Assembly (NCBI GenBank): GCA_041918155.1
Contig: JAYRWH010000078.1
Location: 1 to 64,000, forward strand
Direction: 5' to 3'
From: UBA668 sp041918155
GTDB lineage: Bacteria > Actinomycetota > Acidimicrobiia > Acidimicrobiales > Ilumatobacteraceae
Length of the DNA: 64,000 bases
Part shown: in pieces, positions 7,747-15,193 of the stretch
Layout of the letters: each line of letters starts with the position of its first letter
Position numbering within the stretch: position 1 is the first letter of the stretch
Notes under the pieces: model-generated
What the model saw: the letters and a program-made list of their open reading frames with translations, nothing else
What the model was told of the DNA's origin: nothing
The model's database searches: none
Made by a program: the position numbers and the translations under genes

Positions 7747-8963
7747 CAGGCGAACGACACCGGGTCGGCATCGGGACTCAGCCCCGGCGGCACGGGCCAC
7801 AGCGTCTCGCCCTTGGCCTCGCTCGTGCGCCACTCGGGCGCGAGCACCGAGGCCCGCAGCGGCACCGGTGCGCCCGACTGTTCCCACAGCACCGCGGGGC
7901 GGGCACCATGCCAGCGCACGGCGAACGACACGGTGGATGCGGGGCCGGTGGGCAGGCCGTAGGCCTCGAAGTTGGTGCCCTCCCAGCCCTTCTGCAGGCC
8001 GGCGGACAGCAGGTCGCCACCGTCGGCGGCGGGTGCCGTGAGGCGTCGCTCGATCCAGGCCACGAAGCGGGCCGACTCGTCGGGCTCGGCTTGGGGCAGG
8101 TCCAACGCCCGCACGACCTTGGTGCGCATCACGGCGATGTCACGCGCAGCACGGGTGTCGCCCGCGCGGCTGGCCACGATCGCGGCAGCATCGATCGCCG
8201 CGGCCAACGACCAGCCACGCTCGCTGCCTTTCGCTGCGATCTCCAGCGCGTGTGCCACATCGGGCAGCCACGGCTCAGCGCCATCGCCCATGCGTACGAG
8301 ATCGCCGACACCGAGCAGGAACGCGATCGGGTCGTCATCGGGATGGGCCGGGCCGCACAGCGACAGTTCGCAGCGGATGCTCATCACCTGCGACCCCACG
8401 TGCGCATCGGGCAGCAGCAGACGGCTGGCGCGTTCGGTCGCGGCCGTCCAGCCGCGCACCACCGCGGTACAAGTCGGCAGGCCGGGCGGCAGCGTGCCCG
8501 CGCCGCGCCCGACGTGGGGTAACGCGACGGTGACGGTGGCCTTGTGGCCCACCGGCACGGCGATACTGCCCGCGGGCAGCGTGATCCCGTCGATGGGAGC
8601 AGTAGGCGGCAGCATCGTCAGCAGATCGCCGCGGGTGAACGCGACCGCGATCGGAAGCGACGACGCGTTCTCGACTTCCACCACTGTGAGGCCACCGTGA
8701 TCGGCCACCGAGTACACGCGATGCACCGCATCGCCCTCGGGAATGCGCAGCCGCGTCTCCACCACGGCCGTGCCGCCGAGCCGCTTCTGGCGTACGGCGG
8801 GCTCATCGGCCGGGGTGTGCCAGCGATCATCGGCGGCAACGTGCCAGTCGAGCGCGGGGGTGCCGTCGAAGGGCACGATCGCGCCCCACGGGGTGACCGA
8901 GGCGCGCCAACGGCCGCCGGTGACACCAGTGGTGATCGTGCCAGTGGCGATCATGCCGGTCAC
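7746..8963 (-). CDS. Uncharacterised protein coupled to secernin-like gene and gpsA
   Basis: A 405-residue protein I do not recognise. It has no signal peptide or membrane segment. The N-terminal third is beta-rich (ASVTPWGAIVPFDG, GGLTVVEVENASSLPIAVAF), looking like a beta-sandwich; the second half is helical and Ala-rich, ending in another beta segment with WEGTNFEAYGLP. This resembles a carbohydrate-active enzyme layout only loosely. The GTG start overlaps the gpsA stop (GTGA), and its stop overlaps the secernin-like start (TGATG), so gpsA, this gene and the peptidase form one translationally coupled operon. Confidence 0.75.
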   Translation of the reverse strand: MTGMIATGTITTGVTGGRWRASVTPWGAIVPFDGTPALDWHVAADDRWHTPADEPAVRQKRLGGTAVVETRLRIPEGDAVHRVYSVADHGGLTVVEVENASSLPIAVAFTRGDLLTMLPPTAPIDGITLPAGSIAVPVGHKATVTVALPHVGRGAGTLPPGLPTCTAVVRGWTAATERASRLLLPDAHVGSQVMSIRCELSLCGPAHPDDDPIAFLLGVGDLVRMGDGAEPWLPDVAHALEIAAKGSERGWSLAAAIDAAAIVASRAGDTRAARDIAVMRTKVVRALDLPQAEPDESARFVAWIERRLTAPAADGGDLLSAGLQKGWEGTNFEAYGLPTGPASTVSFAVRWHGARPAVLWEQSGAPVPLRASVLAPEWRTSEAKGETLWPVPPGLSPDADPVSFA

Positions 8964-9955
8964 TCCATCTCACTCTTGCCCTTGCGCTGCATCAGCGCTC
9001 CGAGGGCCTCCTTGGCCGAGCGGCCCTGGTGGCACACGGCCACCACCTGCTCGGCGATCGGCATCTCGACACCGTAGCGGCGTGCCAGGTCGAGCACGCT
9101 GGGTGATGACTTCACACCCTCGGCCACCATGTTCATGTCCGCCAACACGGCCTCGATCGTGCGCCCCTCGCCAAGCTGGAAGCCCACCATGTTGTTGCGC
9201 GACTGCTTGGAGGAGCAGGTCGCGATGAGGTCGCCCATGCCGGCCAGGCCGGCGAACGTGACCGCGTGACCGCCCATCGCGATGCCGAGGCGCGTCATCT
9301 CGGCGAGGCCGCGGGTGATGAGCGTGGCGCGCGTGTTGTCGCCGAAGCCCATGCCCTCGGCCATGCCCGCGGCGATGGCGATCACGTTCTTCACCACGCC
9401 GCCCAACTCGCAGCCAACGACATCGGTGTTCGTGTAGACGCGCAGGCTCGGCCGACCGAAGATGCGCTGCAGCTCGTTGGCGATGTCGGCGTTGTCGATC
9501 GCCACCACGCTCGCCGCGGGTTGGCCGGCGAGGATCTCCTTGGCCAGATTGGGCCCGGTGAGCACGGCGACGGGGTGGCCGGGCATTTCGTCACGGGTGA
9601 CCTCGCTCATCCGCTTGCGCGAGCTGCGCTCGAGGCCCTTGGTGAGGCTCACCACGGGTACCCAAGCCCGTAGGTACGGTGCGGCCTGTGCCGCGACGTC
9701 GCGGTAGCCGTGCGACGGCACGGCCATCACCAGCACGTCGGCGTTGGCCACTGCGTCGCGCAGCGAAGACGTGGCCCGCAGCTGCTCGGGCAGCGGGAAC
9801 TGGGGCAAATAATCACTGTTGACATGGTCGCGGTTGATCTCGGCGGCCAGTTCCTCTCGACGCGCCCACAGCACAGTGGGCGTGTTCACCGCCGCAAGAG
9901 CGGCCACGGTCGTGCCCCACGAACCCGCGCCGATGACAGCCACGTTGATCGACAT
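8960..9955 (-). CDS. gpsA: Glycerol-3-phosphate dehydrogenase [NAD(P)+]
   Basis: A 331-residue cytoplasmic enzyme reducing dihydroxyacetone phosphate to sn-glycerol 3-phosphate for phospholipid and triacylglycerol synthesis. The NAD(P)-binding GAGSWGTT (9-16), the substrate-binding TKGLE and the GVVKNVIAIAAGMAEG segment with the catalytic Lys are all present. First gene of a coupled operon with the orphan and secernin-like genes. Its -10 box overlaps that of the divergent fbiD gene. Confidence 0.95.
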   Translation of the reverse strand: MSINVAVIGAGSWGTTVAALAAVNTPTVLWARREELAAEINRDHVNSDYLPQFPLPEQLRATSSLRDAVANADVLVMAVPSHGYRDVAAQAAPYLRAWVPVVSLTKGLERSSRKRMSEVTRDEMPGHPVAVLTGPNLAKEILAGQPAASVVAIDNADIANELQRIFGRPSLRVYTNTDVVGCELGGVVKNVIAIAAGMAEGMGFGDNTRATLITRGLAEMTRLGIAMGGHAVTFAGLAGMGDLIATCSSKQSRNNMVGFQLGEGRTIEAVLADMNMVAEGVKSSPSVLDLARRYGVEMPIAEQVVAVCHQGRSAKEALGALMQRKGKSEME

Positions 9956-9978
9956 GGGTCACAGCGTACGATGCCTGC
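9956..9978. promoter_or_regulatory. Overlapping divergent promoters of gpsA and fbiD
   Basis: The whole intergenic region is 23 bases. The sequence AGCGTACGAT (9963-9972) contains TACGAT on the plus strand, 6 bases before the fbiD GTG, and TACGCT on the minus strand, 7 bases before the gpsA ATG. The two -10-like boxes share the central TA (9967-9968). For fbiD a -35-like TTGATC lies at 9945-9950 with a 16-base spacer. Both transcripts would be leaderless and probably compete for polymerase. Confidence 0.6.
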
Positions 9979-10596
9979 GTGGACCGCGTCGTGCTCGTGC
10001 CGGTGAAGGCGTTCGCCGACGCCAAGGCTCGGCTTGCGCCCGTGCTCTCCCCGGCCGACCGCGAGCGGCTCGCGCGCTGGACTGCCGAACGTGTGCTCGC
10101 CGCGGCCGGCGAACTCCCGGTGTTCGTGGCGTGCGACGACGAGCCCGTCGCCGAATGGGCGCGCCAGCATGGCGCCACGGTGCTGTGGCGGCCCGGCGTG
10201 GGGCTGAACGCGGCCATCAACACGAGCATCGCCGAACTCCGCGAGCGTGGCGTCGGCCATGTGATCGTGGCGCACGGCGACCTGCCCCGCGCCCGCGTCC
10301 TGTCGTCAACGGTCATCGACGGCACGCTCGTGCTCATACCTGACGCCCGCGGCGACGGCACGAACGTCGCCACGCTGCCCACTGCACTGTCGTTCGAGTT
10401 CGCCTATGGGCCGTCATCGTTCACGCGCCACCTCGCACAGGCGATCGCGAGCGGCATCCCCGTGGCGGTGCGCCGCGACCCGCTGCTGTGCCTCGACATC
10501 GACACCCCCTCCGACCTCGCGCACCCACAGGTGCAGGAAGTGCTCCCCTCATGGATGCCAACGAGCCCGGGCAACCGCCGGTCACTGCCCGCGTGA
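9979..10596 (+). CDS. fbiD: 2-phospho-L-lactate/phosphoenolpyruvate guanylyltransferase (F420 synthesis)
   Basis: A 205-residue CofC/FbiD family nucleotidyltransferase. In actinobacteria FbiD joins GTP with phosphoenolpyruvate to make the precursor of coenzyme F420. Visible family features are the opening LVPVKAFADAKARLAP, a GVGLNAAINTSI segment, VIVAHGDLP and the metal-binding Asp pair in CLDIDTPSDL. The start is GTG with a leaderless-type promoter. It fits the two F420-type oxidoreductases at 33-34 kb and 61-62 kb. Its stop overlaps the next gene by GTGA. Confidence 0.88.
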   Translation: MDRVVLVPVKAFADAKARLAPVLSPADRERLARWTAERVLAAAGELPVFVACDDEPVAEWARQHGATVLWRPGVGLNAAINTSIAELRERGVGHVIVAHGDLPRARVLSSTVIDGTLVLIPDARGDGTNVATLPTALSFEFAYGPSSFTRHLAQAIASGIPVAVRRDPLLCLDIDTPSDLAHPQVQEVLPSWMPTSPGNRRSLPA

Positions 10597-11318
10597 CGTC
10601 GCACGATCTCGCGGTACCTAGGTCGGCGCTGGCGATCGGCGCCCACCCAGACGACGTCGAGTTCGGCTGCGGCGCGACGCTCGCCAAGTGGGCCGCACAG
10701 GGCTGCACCGTGCACCACCTCGTGCTCACCGACGGCTCAAAGGGCACATGGAACCCCGACGCCGACATCGCCGCGCTCGTCGCCGCGCGGCGCGAGGAGC
10801 AGCGGGAGGCCGCCCGTCGCCTGTGCGGCCCCAACAGCGGCCAGGTCGTTTTCCTCGACCAGATCGACGGCGAGCTGTCGAGCGACCTGTGGCTGCGCGG
10901 CGAGGTTTCCCGCGTCATCCGCGCGCTGCGCCCACAGGTCGTGCTCGGCCACGATCCCTGGAAGCGCTACCGCCTGCACCCCGATCACCGCCACGCCGGC
11001 CAACTCGCGTGCGAGGGCATCGTCGCCGCCCGCGACCCGCACTTCTTCCGCGATCACGGTCTCGCGCCGCACCGCCCTGCTCACTTGCTGCTGTGGGAAG
11101 CCGACGAGCCCGATCACATGGAAGACGTCACCGCCCACGTCGCCGCCAAGCTGTACGCGCTCGAGGCGCACGAGAGCCAGTTCGAGAGCACGATGAGAGC
11201 CGTCGAGCCGCAGCAGATGGCGGCCTTCCGCGAGCGGGTGACCGCCCGCCTGGTGTCACTCGGTCAGCCGCATGGCGTTGGCGCGGCCGAGCTGTTCAAG
11301 CTGATCAGCAACCTGTGA
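10593..11318 (+). CDS. PIG-L/LmbE-family deacetylase
   Basis: A 241-residue zinc-dependent deacetylase. AHPDD (residues 17-21) and HPDH (129-132) are the metal and catalytic motifs shared by MshB, Mca and other N-acetylglucosaminyl deacetylases. It may take part in mycothiol synthesis or in sugar-conjugate metabolism, but is a different protein from the Mca at 56 kb. An in-frame ATG at 10551 exists; GTG at 10593 is preferred because it makes a GTGA overlap with fbiD and starts just before the conserved fold. The last 14 bases overlap the convergent gene. Confidence 0.85.
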   Translation: MTSHDLAVPRSALAIGAHPDDVEFGCGATLAKWAAQGCTVHHLVLTDGSKGTWNPDADIAALVAARREEQREAARRLCGPNSGQVVFLDQIDGELSSDLWLRGEVSRVIRALRPQVVLGHDPWKRYRLHPDHRHAGQLACEGIVAARDPHFFRDHGLAPHRPAHLLLWEADEPDHMEDVTAHVAAKLYALEAHESQFESTMRAVEPQQMAAFRERVTARLVSLGQPHGVGAAELFKLISNL

Positions 11319-12114
11319 CCGGGCCGAACTGGCCGGCCGCACGGCCGGAGCCGGCCTCGCCGGCGAAGGCCTGCGCGATACCGATCCACTCATGCGCGAG
11401 ATCACCCTCGACGACGAGGCGCGTGTCACCGACGTGGCGCCGCTGAGTGACGAGCAGGCAGAAGTCGAGCGCCGGCCCGGTGACGCGATCGGGGCCGGGC
11501 TCGCCCCACTCCCACCGCGAGCCGTCCGGCGCGGTGAGCGCGACATAGACCGGCGCCTCGGGCAGCGTCATCCCGTTGACGAGGTATGAGAATGGGCGGG
11601 CGCGCACGCCAATGTGCGCGACGTGCTTCAGCCGCGCCGTCGCGGCACGCTGCACACCGAGTGCATCTGCCACGTCCTGCCCGTGGGCCCATGTCTCCAT
11701 CAAACGCGCCGTGATGAAAGAGCGCGCCGCCATCGCCGGCCCGTACCACGGCACGCGCGCCGATGGCTCGACCACGCTCGCCATCGCCAACAGTTCGGCA
11801 CGGTCGGTGCGCCATGCGGAAAGGAGGGCGGCGCCGCCGATCGCTCGCCCCGGCTCGACGGAGGCGGCCGTGCCACCATTCGCAAGCAGCCATTGGATGT
11901 CGGCGGCGAACGCCTCCGCGTCCCGCATGGCCAGCACCGCACGCTGGTCGAAGAACCACAGGTGGCTGATCTGGTCGCGCACGGCCCAGCCCATGGCCGG
12001 CGTGGCCAGCGACCACTGTTCCTCGGAGAGCGGTGCGACGATCGCGTCGAGTGCTTCATGCTCTGCGCGCAGGTCGTCGCACAGGAGCGCCATCTCAGTC
12101 GGGCTGCTGCTCAT
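11305..12114 (-). CDS. DinB-like metal-binding protein, TIGR03084/maleylpyruvate-isomerase type
   Basis: A 269-residue protein with an N-terminal four-helix DinB-like domain and a C-terminal beta domain, the build of mycothiol-dependent maleylpyruvate isomerase-like proteins. Likely metal ligands are His51 (QISHLWFFD) and the pair in METWAHGQDVAD (Glu140, His144). Such proteins are mycothiol-dependent enzymes or transferases; the substrate is unknown. It begins 6 bases downstream of GACAAT, a weak version of the leaderless -10. A second family member is at 49.6-50.3 kb and a decayed DinB relative at 53.6 kb. Confidence 0.8.
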   Translation of the reverse strand: MSSSPTEMALLCDDLRAEHEALDAIVAPLSEEQWSLATPAMGWAVRDQISHLWFFDQRAVLAMRDAEAFAADIQWLLANGGTAASVEPGRAIGGAALLSAWRTDRAELLAMASVVEPSARVPWYGPAMAARSFITARLMETWAHGQDVADALGVQRAATARLKHVAHIGVRARPFSYLVNGMTLPEAPVYVALTAPDGSRWEWGEPGPDRVTGPALDFCLLVTQRRHVGDTRLVVEGDLAHEWIGIAQAFAGEAGSGRAAGQFGPVTGC

Positions 12115-12148
12115 CGCGCCATTGTCACCCGCCCGACCCGAGAACGGC

Positions 12149-12174
12149 GAACGAGGGGCCGAAGCCCCCCGTTC
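12149..12174 (-). terminator. Hairpin terminator after the HU/lysine-rich pair
   Basis: On the minus strand GAACG-GGGGGC-TTCG-GCCCCT-CGTTC forms a stem of 5 + 5 pairs with one mismatch and a stable TTCG loop, about 20 bases past the stop at 12193. No T-tract follows, as is usual in GC-rich actinobacteria. Confidence 0.65.
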
Positions 12175-12192
12175 ATCACATCGAGCCGAAGC

Positions 12193-12531
12193 TCACTTCC
12201 TGGCGGCGGCCTTCTTGGCCGGAGCCTTCTTGGCCGGAGCCTTCTTGGCCGGAGCCTTCTTGGCGGCGGCCTTCTTGGCCGGAGCCTTCTTCGCCGGAGC
12301 CTTCTTGGCCGGAGCCTTCTTGGCGGCGGCCTTCTTGGCCGGAGCCTTCTTGGCCGGAGCCTTCTTGGCGGCGGCCTTCTTGGCGGCGGCCTTCTTCGCC
12401 GGAGCCTTCTTCGCCGGAGCCTTCTTGGCGGCGGCCTTCTTCGCCGGAGCCTTCTTGGCGGGTGCCTTCTTGGCGGGTGCCTTCTTGGCCGGAGCGGCCT
12501 TCTTGGCGGGGGCCTTCTTGGTTGCTGCCAC
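12193..12531 (-). CDS. Lysine/alanine/proline-repeat DNA-binding tail protein (histone H1-like)
   Basis: A 112-residue protein made almost wholly of KKAPA and KKAA units, ending AARK, with no folded domain. Such PAKK/KKAP arrays are found in eukaryotic histone H1 tails and in the C-terminal arm of mycobacterial HupB, where they bind and compact DNA. The GTG start at 12531 has a purine-rich AGGAAGGA just upstream. It lies 44 bases after the HU gene on the same strand, so the two are probably cotranscribed and may together do the job of HupB. Repeat number may vary between strains. Confidence 0.8.
   Translation of the reverse strand: MAATKKAPAKKAAPAKKAPAKKAPAKKAPAKKAAAKKAPAKKAPAKKAAAKKAAAKKAPAKKAPAKKAAAKKAPAKKAPAKKAPAKKAAAKKAPAKKAPAKKAPAKKAAARK
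12205..12515. repeat. 15-bp tandem repeat array inside the lysine-rich gene
   Basis: Around twenty head-to-tail copies of GCCTTCTTGGCCGGA (plus strand), with variants GGCGGCG, CGCCGGA and GCGGGTG in the second half of the unit. All changes keep the reading frame and the KKAPA/KKAAA pattern. Such an array is prone to slippage and to assembly collapse. Confidence 0.85.
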
Positions 12532-12575
12532 TTTCTTTCCTTCCTGGTTGCTGGTGCTTGTTGGTTGGATCTTGG

Positions 12576-12854
12576 TTACTTGCCGTTGAGCGCAGCTTTG
12601 AGGGTGCTGCTCGCCGTGAACTTCATCCGCGTGGAAGCGGCGATCTTCACGGTCTCACCGGTCGCCGGGTTGCGACCTTCGCGTGCTGCCGACTTGGAAG
12701 TGCTGAAGGAGCCGAAGCCAGGCCACGCGACCTTCTCGCCCTTCTTGGTGTTCTCCAGCACGACGTTGAAGAAACCTTGCACCGTCTTCTCTGCATCGGC
12801 CTTGGTCACATCGGCCGCCTTGGCGATCGCGTCGATCAGCTCTGCCTTGGTCAT
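12576..12854 (-). CDS. hup: HU-family nucleoid DNA-binding protein (short form)
   Basis: A 92-residue HU protein: MTKAELIDAIAKAADVTKAD at the start, the GFGSFSTSKSAAREGRNPATG arm that wraps DNA, and a C-terminal helix ending LKAALNGK. It is the core HU length and lacks the Lys/Pro/Ala tail that actinobacterial HupB normally carries; that tail is instead encoded by the next gene. The ATG at 12854 has GGAGG 8 bases upstream. An in-frame extension to 12950 is not used because it lacks HU homology. Palindromes upstream may be operators. Confidence 0.93.
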   Translation of the reverse strand: MTKAELIDAIAKAADVTKADAEKTVQGFFNVVLENTKKGEKVAWPGFGSFSTSKSAAREGRNPATGETVKIAASTRMKFTASSTLKAALNGK

Positions 12855-12889
12855 TGTGGATACCTCCGGGTATCGGGGGTTACTCGTTT

Positions 12890-12927
12890 CGTAACGTGGT
12901 GTTACGTACGCGTATGGAACATGGTTC
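12890..12927. promoter_or_regulatory. Palindromes upstream of hup
   Basis: CGTAAC-GTGGT-GTTACG (12890-12906) is a perfect 6-base inverted repeat with a 5-base spacer, and GAAC-ATG-GTTC (12917-12927) is a second short palindrome. They lie 36-73 bases upstream of the hup ATG, where a promoter or operator is expected. The second resembles an actinobacterial LexA box but has a 3-base rather than 4-base centre. Confidence 0.4.
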
Positions 12928-13157
12928 GCGCACAGATTACAAGCATTCAAGTTGTTGCATTTGCATCAAGTGGCGGATGGCACTTCAGGTGGCTCAATCG
13001 CTGCACCCGAGTCCACCGCTGAGTCGTGCACTTCTCCGTCCTCGCGGGAACAGTTCACCGGCGGAACTGCGCGACATCCACCACGAGGCGGCGCCGATGC
13101 GCTACAACAGCAGCGACGCATCCTGCCCGCCTTTGGGTCCTACGGACTGGAGTGGAG
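12928..13157. other. Gene-free region between hup and the PhoH-type ATPase
   Basis: With 12855-12927 this makes about 300 bases without a convincing gene. The hup side is relatively AT-rich (CAAGCATTCAAGTTGTTGC around 12940-12958), as expected for promoters. An open frame runs into the phoH-type gene from 13026 but its Arg/Thr-rich translation does not look coding. No hairpin or RNA gene was recognised. Confidence 0.5.
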
Positions 13158-14531
13158 TTGACCGATCTCGCGCACGGCCTCCCGAACATCGAAGCGGTGG
13201 AGGGAGGTGTCCGTACACGAGCGGTGCTCGACACCTCGGTGCTCATCGGCGACCCCGGGTGCCTTCACACCTTCGCCGGCATCGACATCGTCATTCCGTT
13301 CACAGTGATCGAGGAACTCGACGGCCTCAAGACCCGGCCCGACGATGTCGGCCGCGCCGCGCGCACCGCGCTGCGCACGATCGAGGAGCACCGCATCAAC
13401 GCCGGTGGTTCGCTGGCCCATCCGTTCGCCATCGGCGACCCGGCCGCGGCCGGCACCCTGCAGGTCGAGATCAATGGTGTGCAGAAGCACCTGCTCCTCG
13501 AACACGGCCTTGACCCGAACGTACCCGACAACCGCATCATCGGCGCCGCTCTCGGGCAGGCGATGCACGCGCCCACCCGCATGGTCTCCAACGACGCCGC
13601 GCTGCGAATCAAGGCGGCCCACCTCGGGCTCGAGGCCGTGGAGCACCATCCGATCGGTCGCTCGTCGTCCACCCGGCCCGCGGGCTGGATCACGGTGGAG
13701 GCCGGCTACGAGCAGATCGACCGTCTCTACCACCACGAGTCGCTGCCCATCGACGAGGTACCCGGCGCGGCTGGTCTACACGAGAACGGCTTCGCCGTCC
13801 TGCGCTCGGGCTCGTCATCGGCACTCGCTCGTTGCGTCGACGGTGAGTTGATTCTGCTGCACCACGGCACGCCCGAGGCATGGGGCCTGCGCCCGCGCTC
13901 AAAGGAGCAGCGCTTCGCCCTCGAGTTGCTGCTCGACCCCGAAGTGAGTGTCGTCGCGCTCGACGGTCGCGCCGGCACCGGCAAGACGCTCCTCGCGATC
14001 GCGGCGGGCCTCGAGCAAGTCGTCGAGCAGAAGGCGTACGAGAAGCTCGCGGTCTACCGCCCCCTGGTTCCCGTCGGCCGCGCCGATGTGGGCTTTCTGC
14101 CGGGCGGCCTCGACGAGAAGCTCGACCCCTGGATGTCGGCGATCCACGACGCGATCGTGGCACTCACCGACCAGCGCAGCTCGCACGACGCGCACCGCCT
14201 CGTCGACGAACTCGTCGGTCGCAGCCAACTCTCGCTCGAGTCGGTCACGTTCCTTCGCGGCCGCAGCCTGCATCGACAGATCGTGGTGGTCGATGAGGCG
14301 CAGAACCTCGAGCCGACCACATTGAAGACGGTGCTGACGCGCATCGGCGAGGGCACCAAGGTGATCTTCACCGGCGACACGAGCCAGATCGACGCCCCCT
14401 ATCTCGGCGAGTCGAACAACGCACTCGCCGTGCTCATCCACGCCTTCGGCGGGCAGCGCTGCTTTGGTCACGTCTCGCTCACCGCATGCGAGCGCAGCAC
14501 AGTTGCCAGCCTCGCCGCCGAACTGCTGTAA
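13158..14531 (+). CDS. PIN domain-PhoH family ATPase (YlaK-like)
   Basis: A 457-residue protein with an N-terminal PIN ribonuclease domain (AVLDTSVLIGDP near residue 23, VIEELDGLK, DNRIIGAAL with the catalytic Asp residues) fused to a PhoH-type P-loop domain (GRAGTGKTLLA near 270, VDEAQNLEP Walker B near 380, TGDTSQID). PhoH2-type proteins of mycobacteria are RNA helicase/RNases. TTG at 13158 is the proposed start, with GGAG five bases upstream; GTG 13152 is an alternative and the exact N-terminus is uncertain. It stands alone, convergent with nothing. Confidence 0.88.
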   Translation: MTDLAHGLPNIEAVEGGVRTRAVLDTSVLIGDPGCLHTFAGIDIVIPFTVIEELDGLKTRPDDVGRAARTALRTIEEHRINAGGSLAHPFAIGDPAAAGTLQVEINGVQKHLLLEHGLDPNVPDNRIIGAALGQAMHAPTRMVSNDAALRIKAAHLGLEAVEHHPIGRSSSTRPAGWITVEAGYEQIDRLYHHESLPIDEVPGAAGLHENGFAVLRSGSSSALARCVDGELILLHHGTPEAWGLRPRSKEQRFALELLLDPEVSVVALDGRAGTGKTLLAIAAGLEQVVEQKAYEKLAVYRPLVPVGRADVGFLPGGLDEKLDPWMSAIHDAIVALTDQRSSHDAHRLVDELVGRSQLSLESVTFLRGRSLHRQIVVVDEAQNLEPTTLKTVLTRIGEGTKVIFTGDTSQIDAPYLGESNNALAVLIHAFGGQRCFGHVSLTACERSTVASLAAELL

Positions 14532-14586
14532 ACCTCCCACGGGTCGCCGCCCGGCCGCCGAGCGCAGGCGTGTCACACCCCGCGCC

Positions 14587-14599
14587 TATCGTGAGCGGC
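14587..14599 (+). promoter_or_regulatory. Leaderless-type promoter of the exonuclease gene
   Basis: TATCGT (14587-14592) followed after seven bases by the GTG start at 14600. It also decides between two in-frame GTG codons. Confidence 0.5.
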
Positions 14600-15193
14600 G
14601 TGTCCGACCCGGTCCGCACCCAACGCTTCGCCGTCGTCGATGTCGAGACGTCGGGCCTGTCGCTGCGCCGCCACGATGTCCTGCAGGTCGGCGTGGTCGT
14701 GGTCGACGGTGAAGGCACGGTGATCGATCGCTGGGGCAGCCTGCTCGCACCACGACACCGATTCTGGTATCGGGTCGGGCCCACCGGCCTGCACGGCATC
14801 CACCGGCGCGACGTGCGTCACGCTCCCCCGGCAGGCGATGTACTCACCGAGTTGGCTGCCCGCATCGGCGACGCCCGCTTCGTGGCGCACAACGCCGAGT
14901 TCGACGTAGCGTTCCTGCGCAAGGCCGCCCAGCACGCCGGCGTGCAACTGCCACTGACCGACCCGATCTGCACCCTGAGGTTGTCGCGGGCGCTCGATCC
15001 CGAGCGGCTGAAGTCACATCGACTGGCCGATCTGTGCGCCCGCTACGGGGTCGATCTCGTGCGCCCGCACGATGCGCTCGCCGATGCCGATGCCACCGCC
15101 GCAGTGCTGCCCCACCTGCTGCGCGAGCACGGTATCGAGCACACCGACCAGCTGCCCCCCACGCGGCCCGATCAGCCGCGGTTGGCCTCGTAG
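14600..15193 (+). CDS. DnaQ-like 3'-5' exonuclease
   Basis: A 197-residue DEDDh exonuclease related to DNA polymerase III epsilon. The ExoI motif is VVDVETSG (Asp14, Glu16), ExoII is HNAEFDVAFL and ExoIII is HDALADADAT (His plus Asp), so all catalytic residues are present. A stand-alone exonuclease domain of this size may act in proofreading, RNA or DNA repair. GTG 14600 is preferred over GTG 14591 because TATCGT (14587-14592) sits seven bases before it. Its last 22 bases overlap the end of the convergent pafC-like gene. Confidence 0.87.
   Translation: MSDPVRTQRFAVVDVETSGLSLRRHDVLQVGVVVVDGEGTVIDRWGSLLAPRHRFWYRVGPTGLHGIHRRDVRHAPPAGDVLTELAARIGDARFVAHNAEFDVAFLRKAAQHAGVQLPLTDPICTLRLSRALDPERLKSHRLADLCARYGVDLVRPHDALADADATAAVLPHLLREHGIEHTDQLPPTRPDQPRLAS

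Noticed and set aside
12205..12515. CRISPR array
   Set aside because: The repeats are contiguous 15-mers without spacers and lie in a coding frame.
12917..12927. LexA (SOS) box upstream of hup
   Set aside because: The palindrome GAAC-ATG-GTTC has a three-base centre, whereas actinobacterial SOS boxes have four; kept only as an unspecified palindrome.
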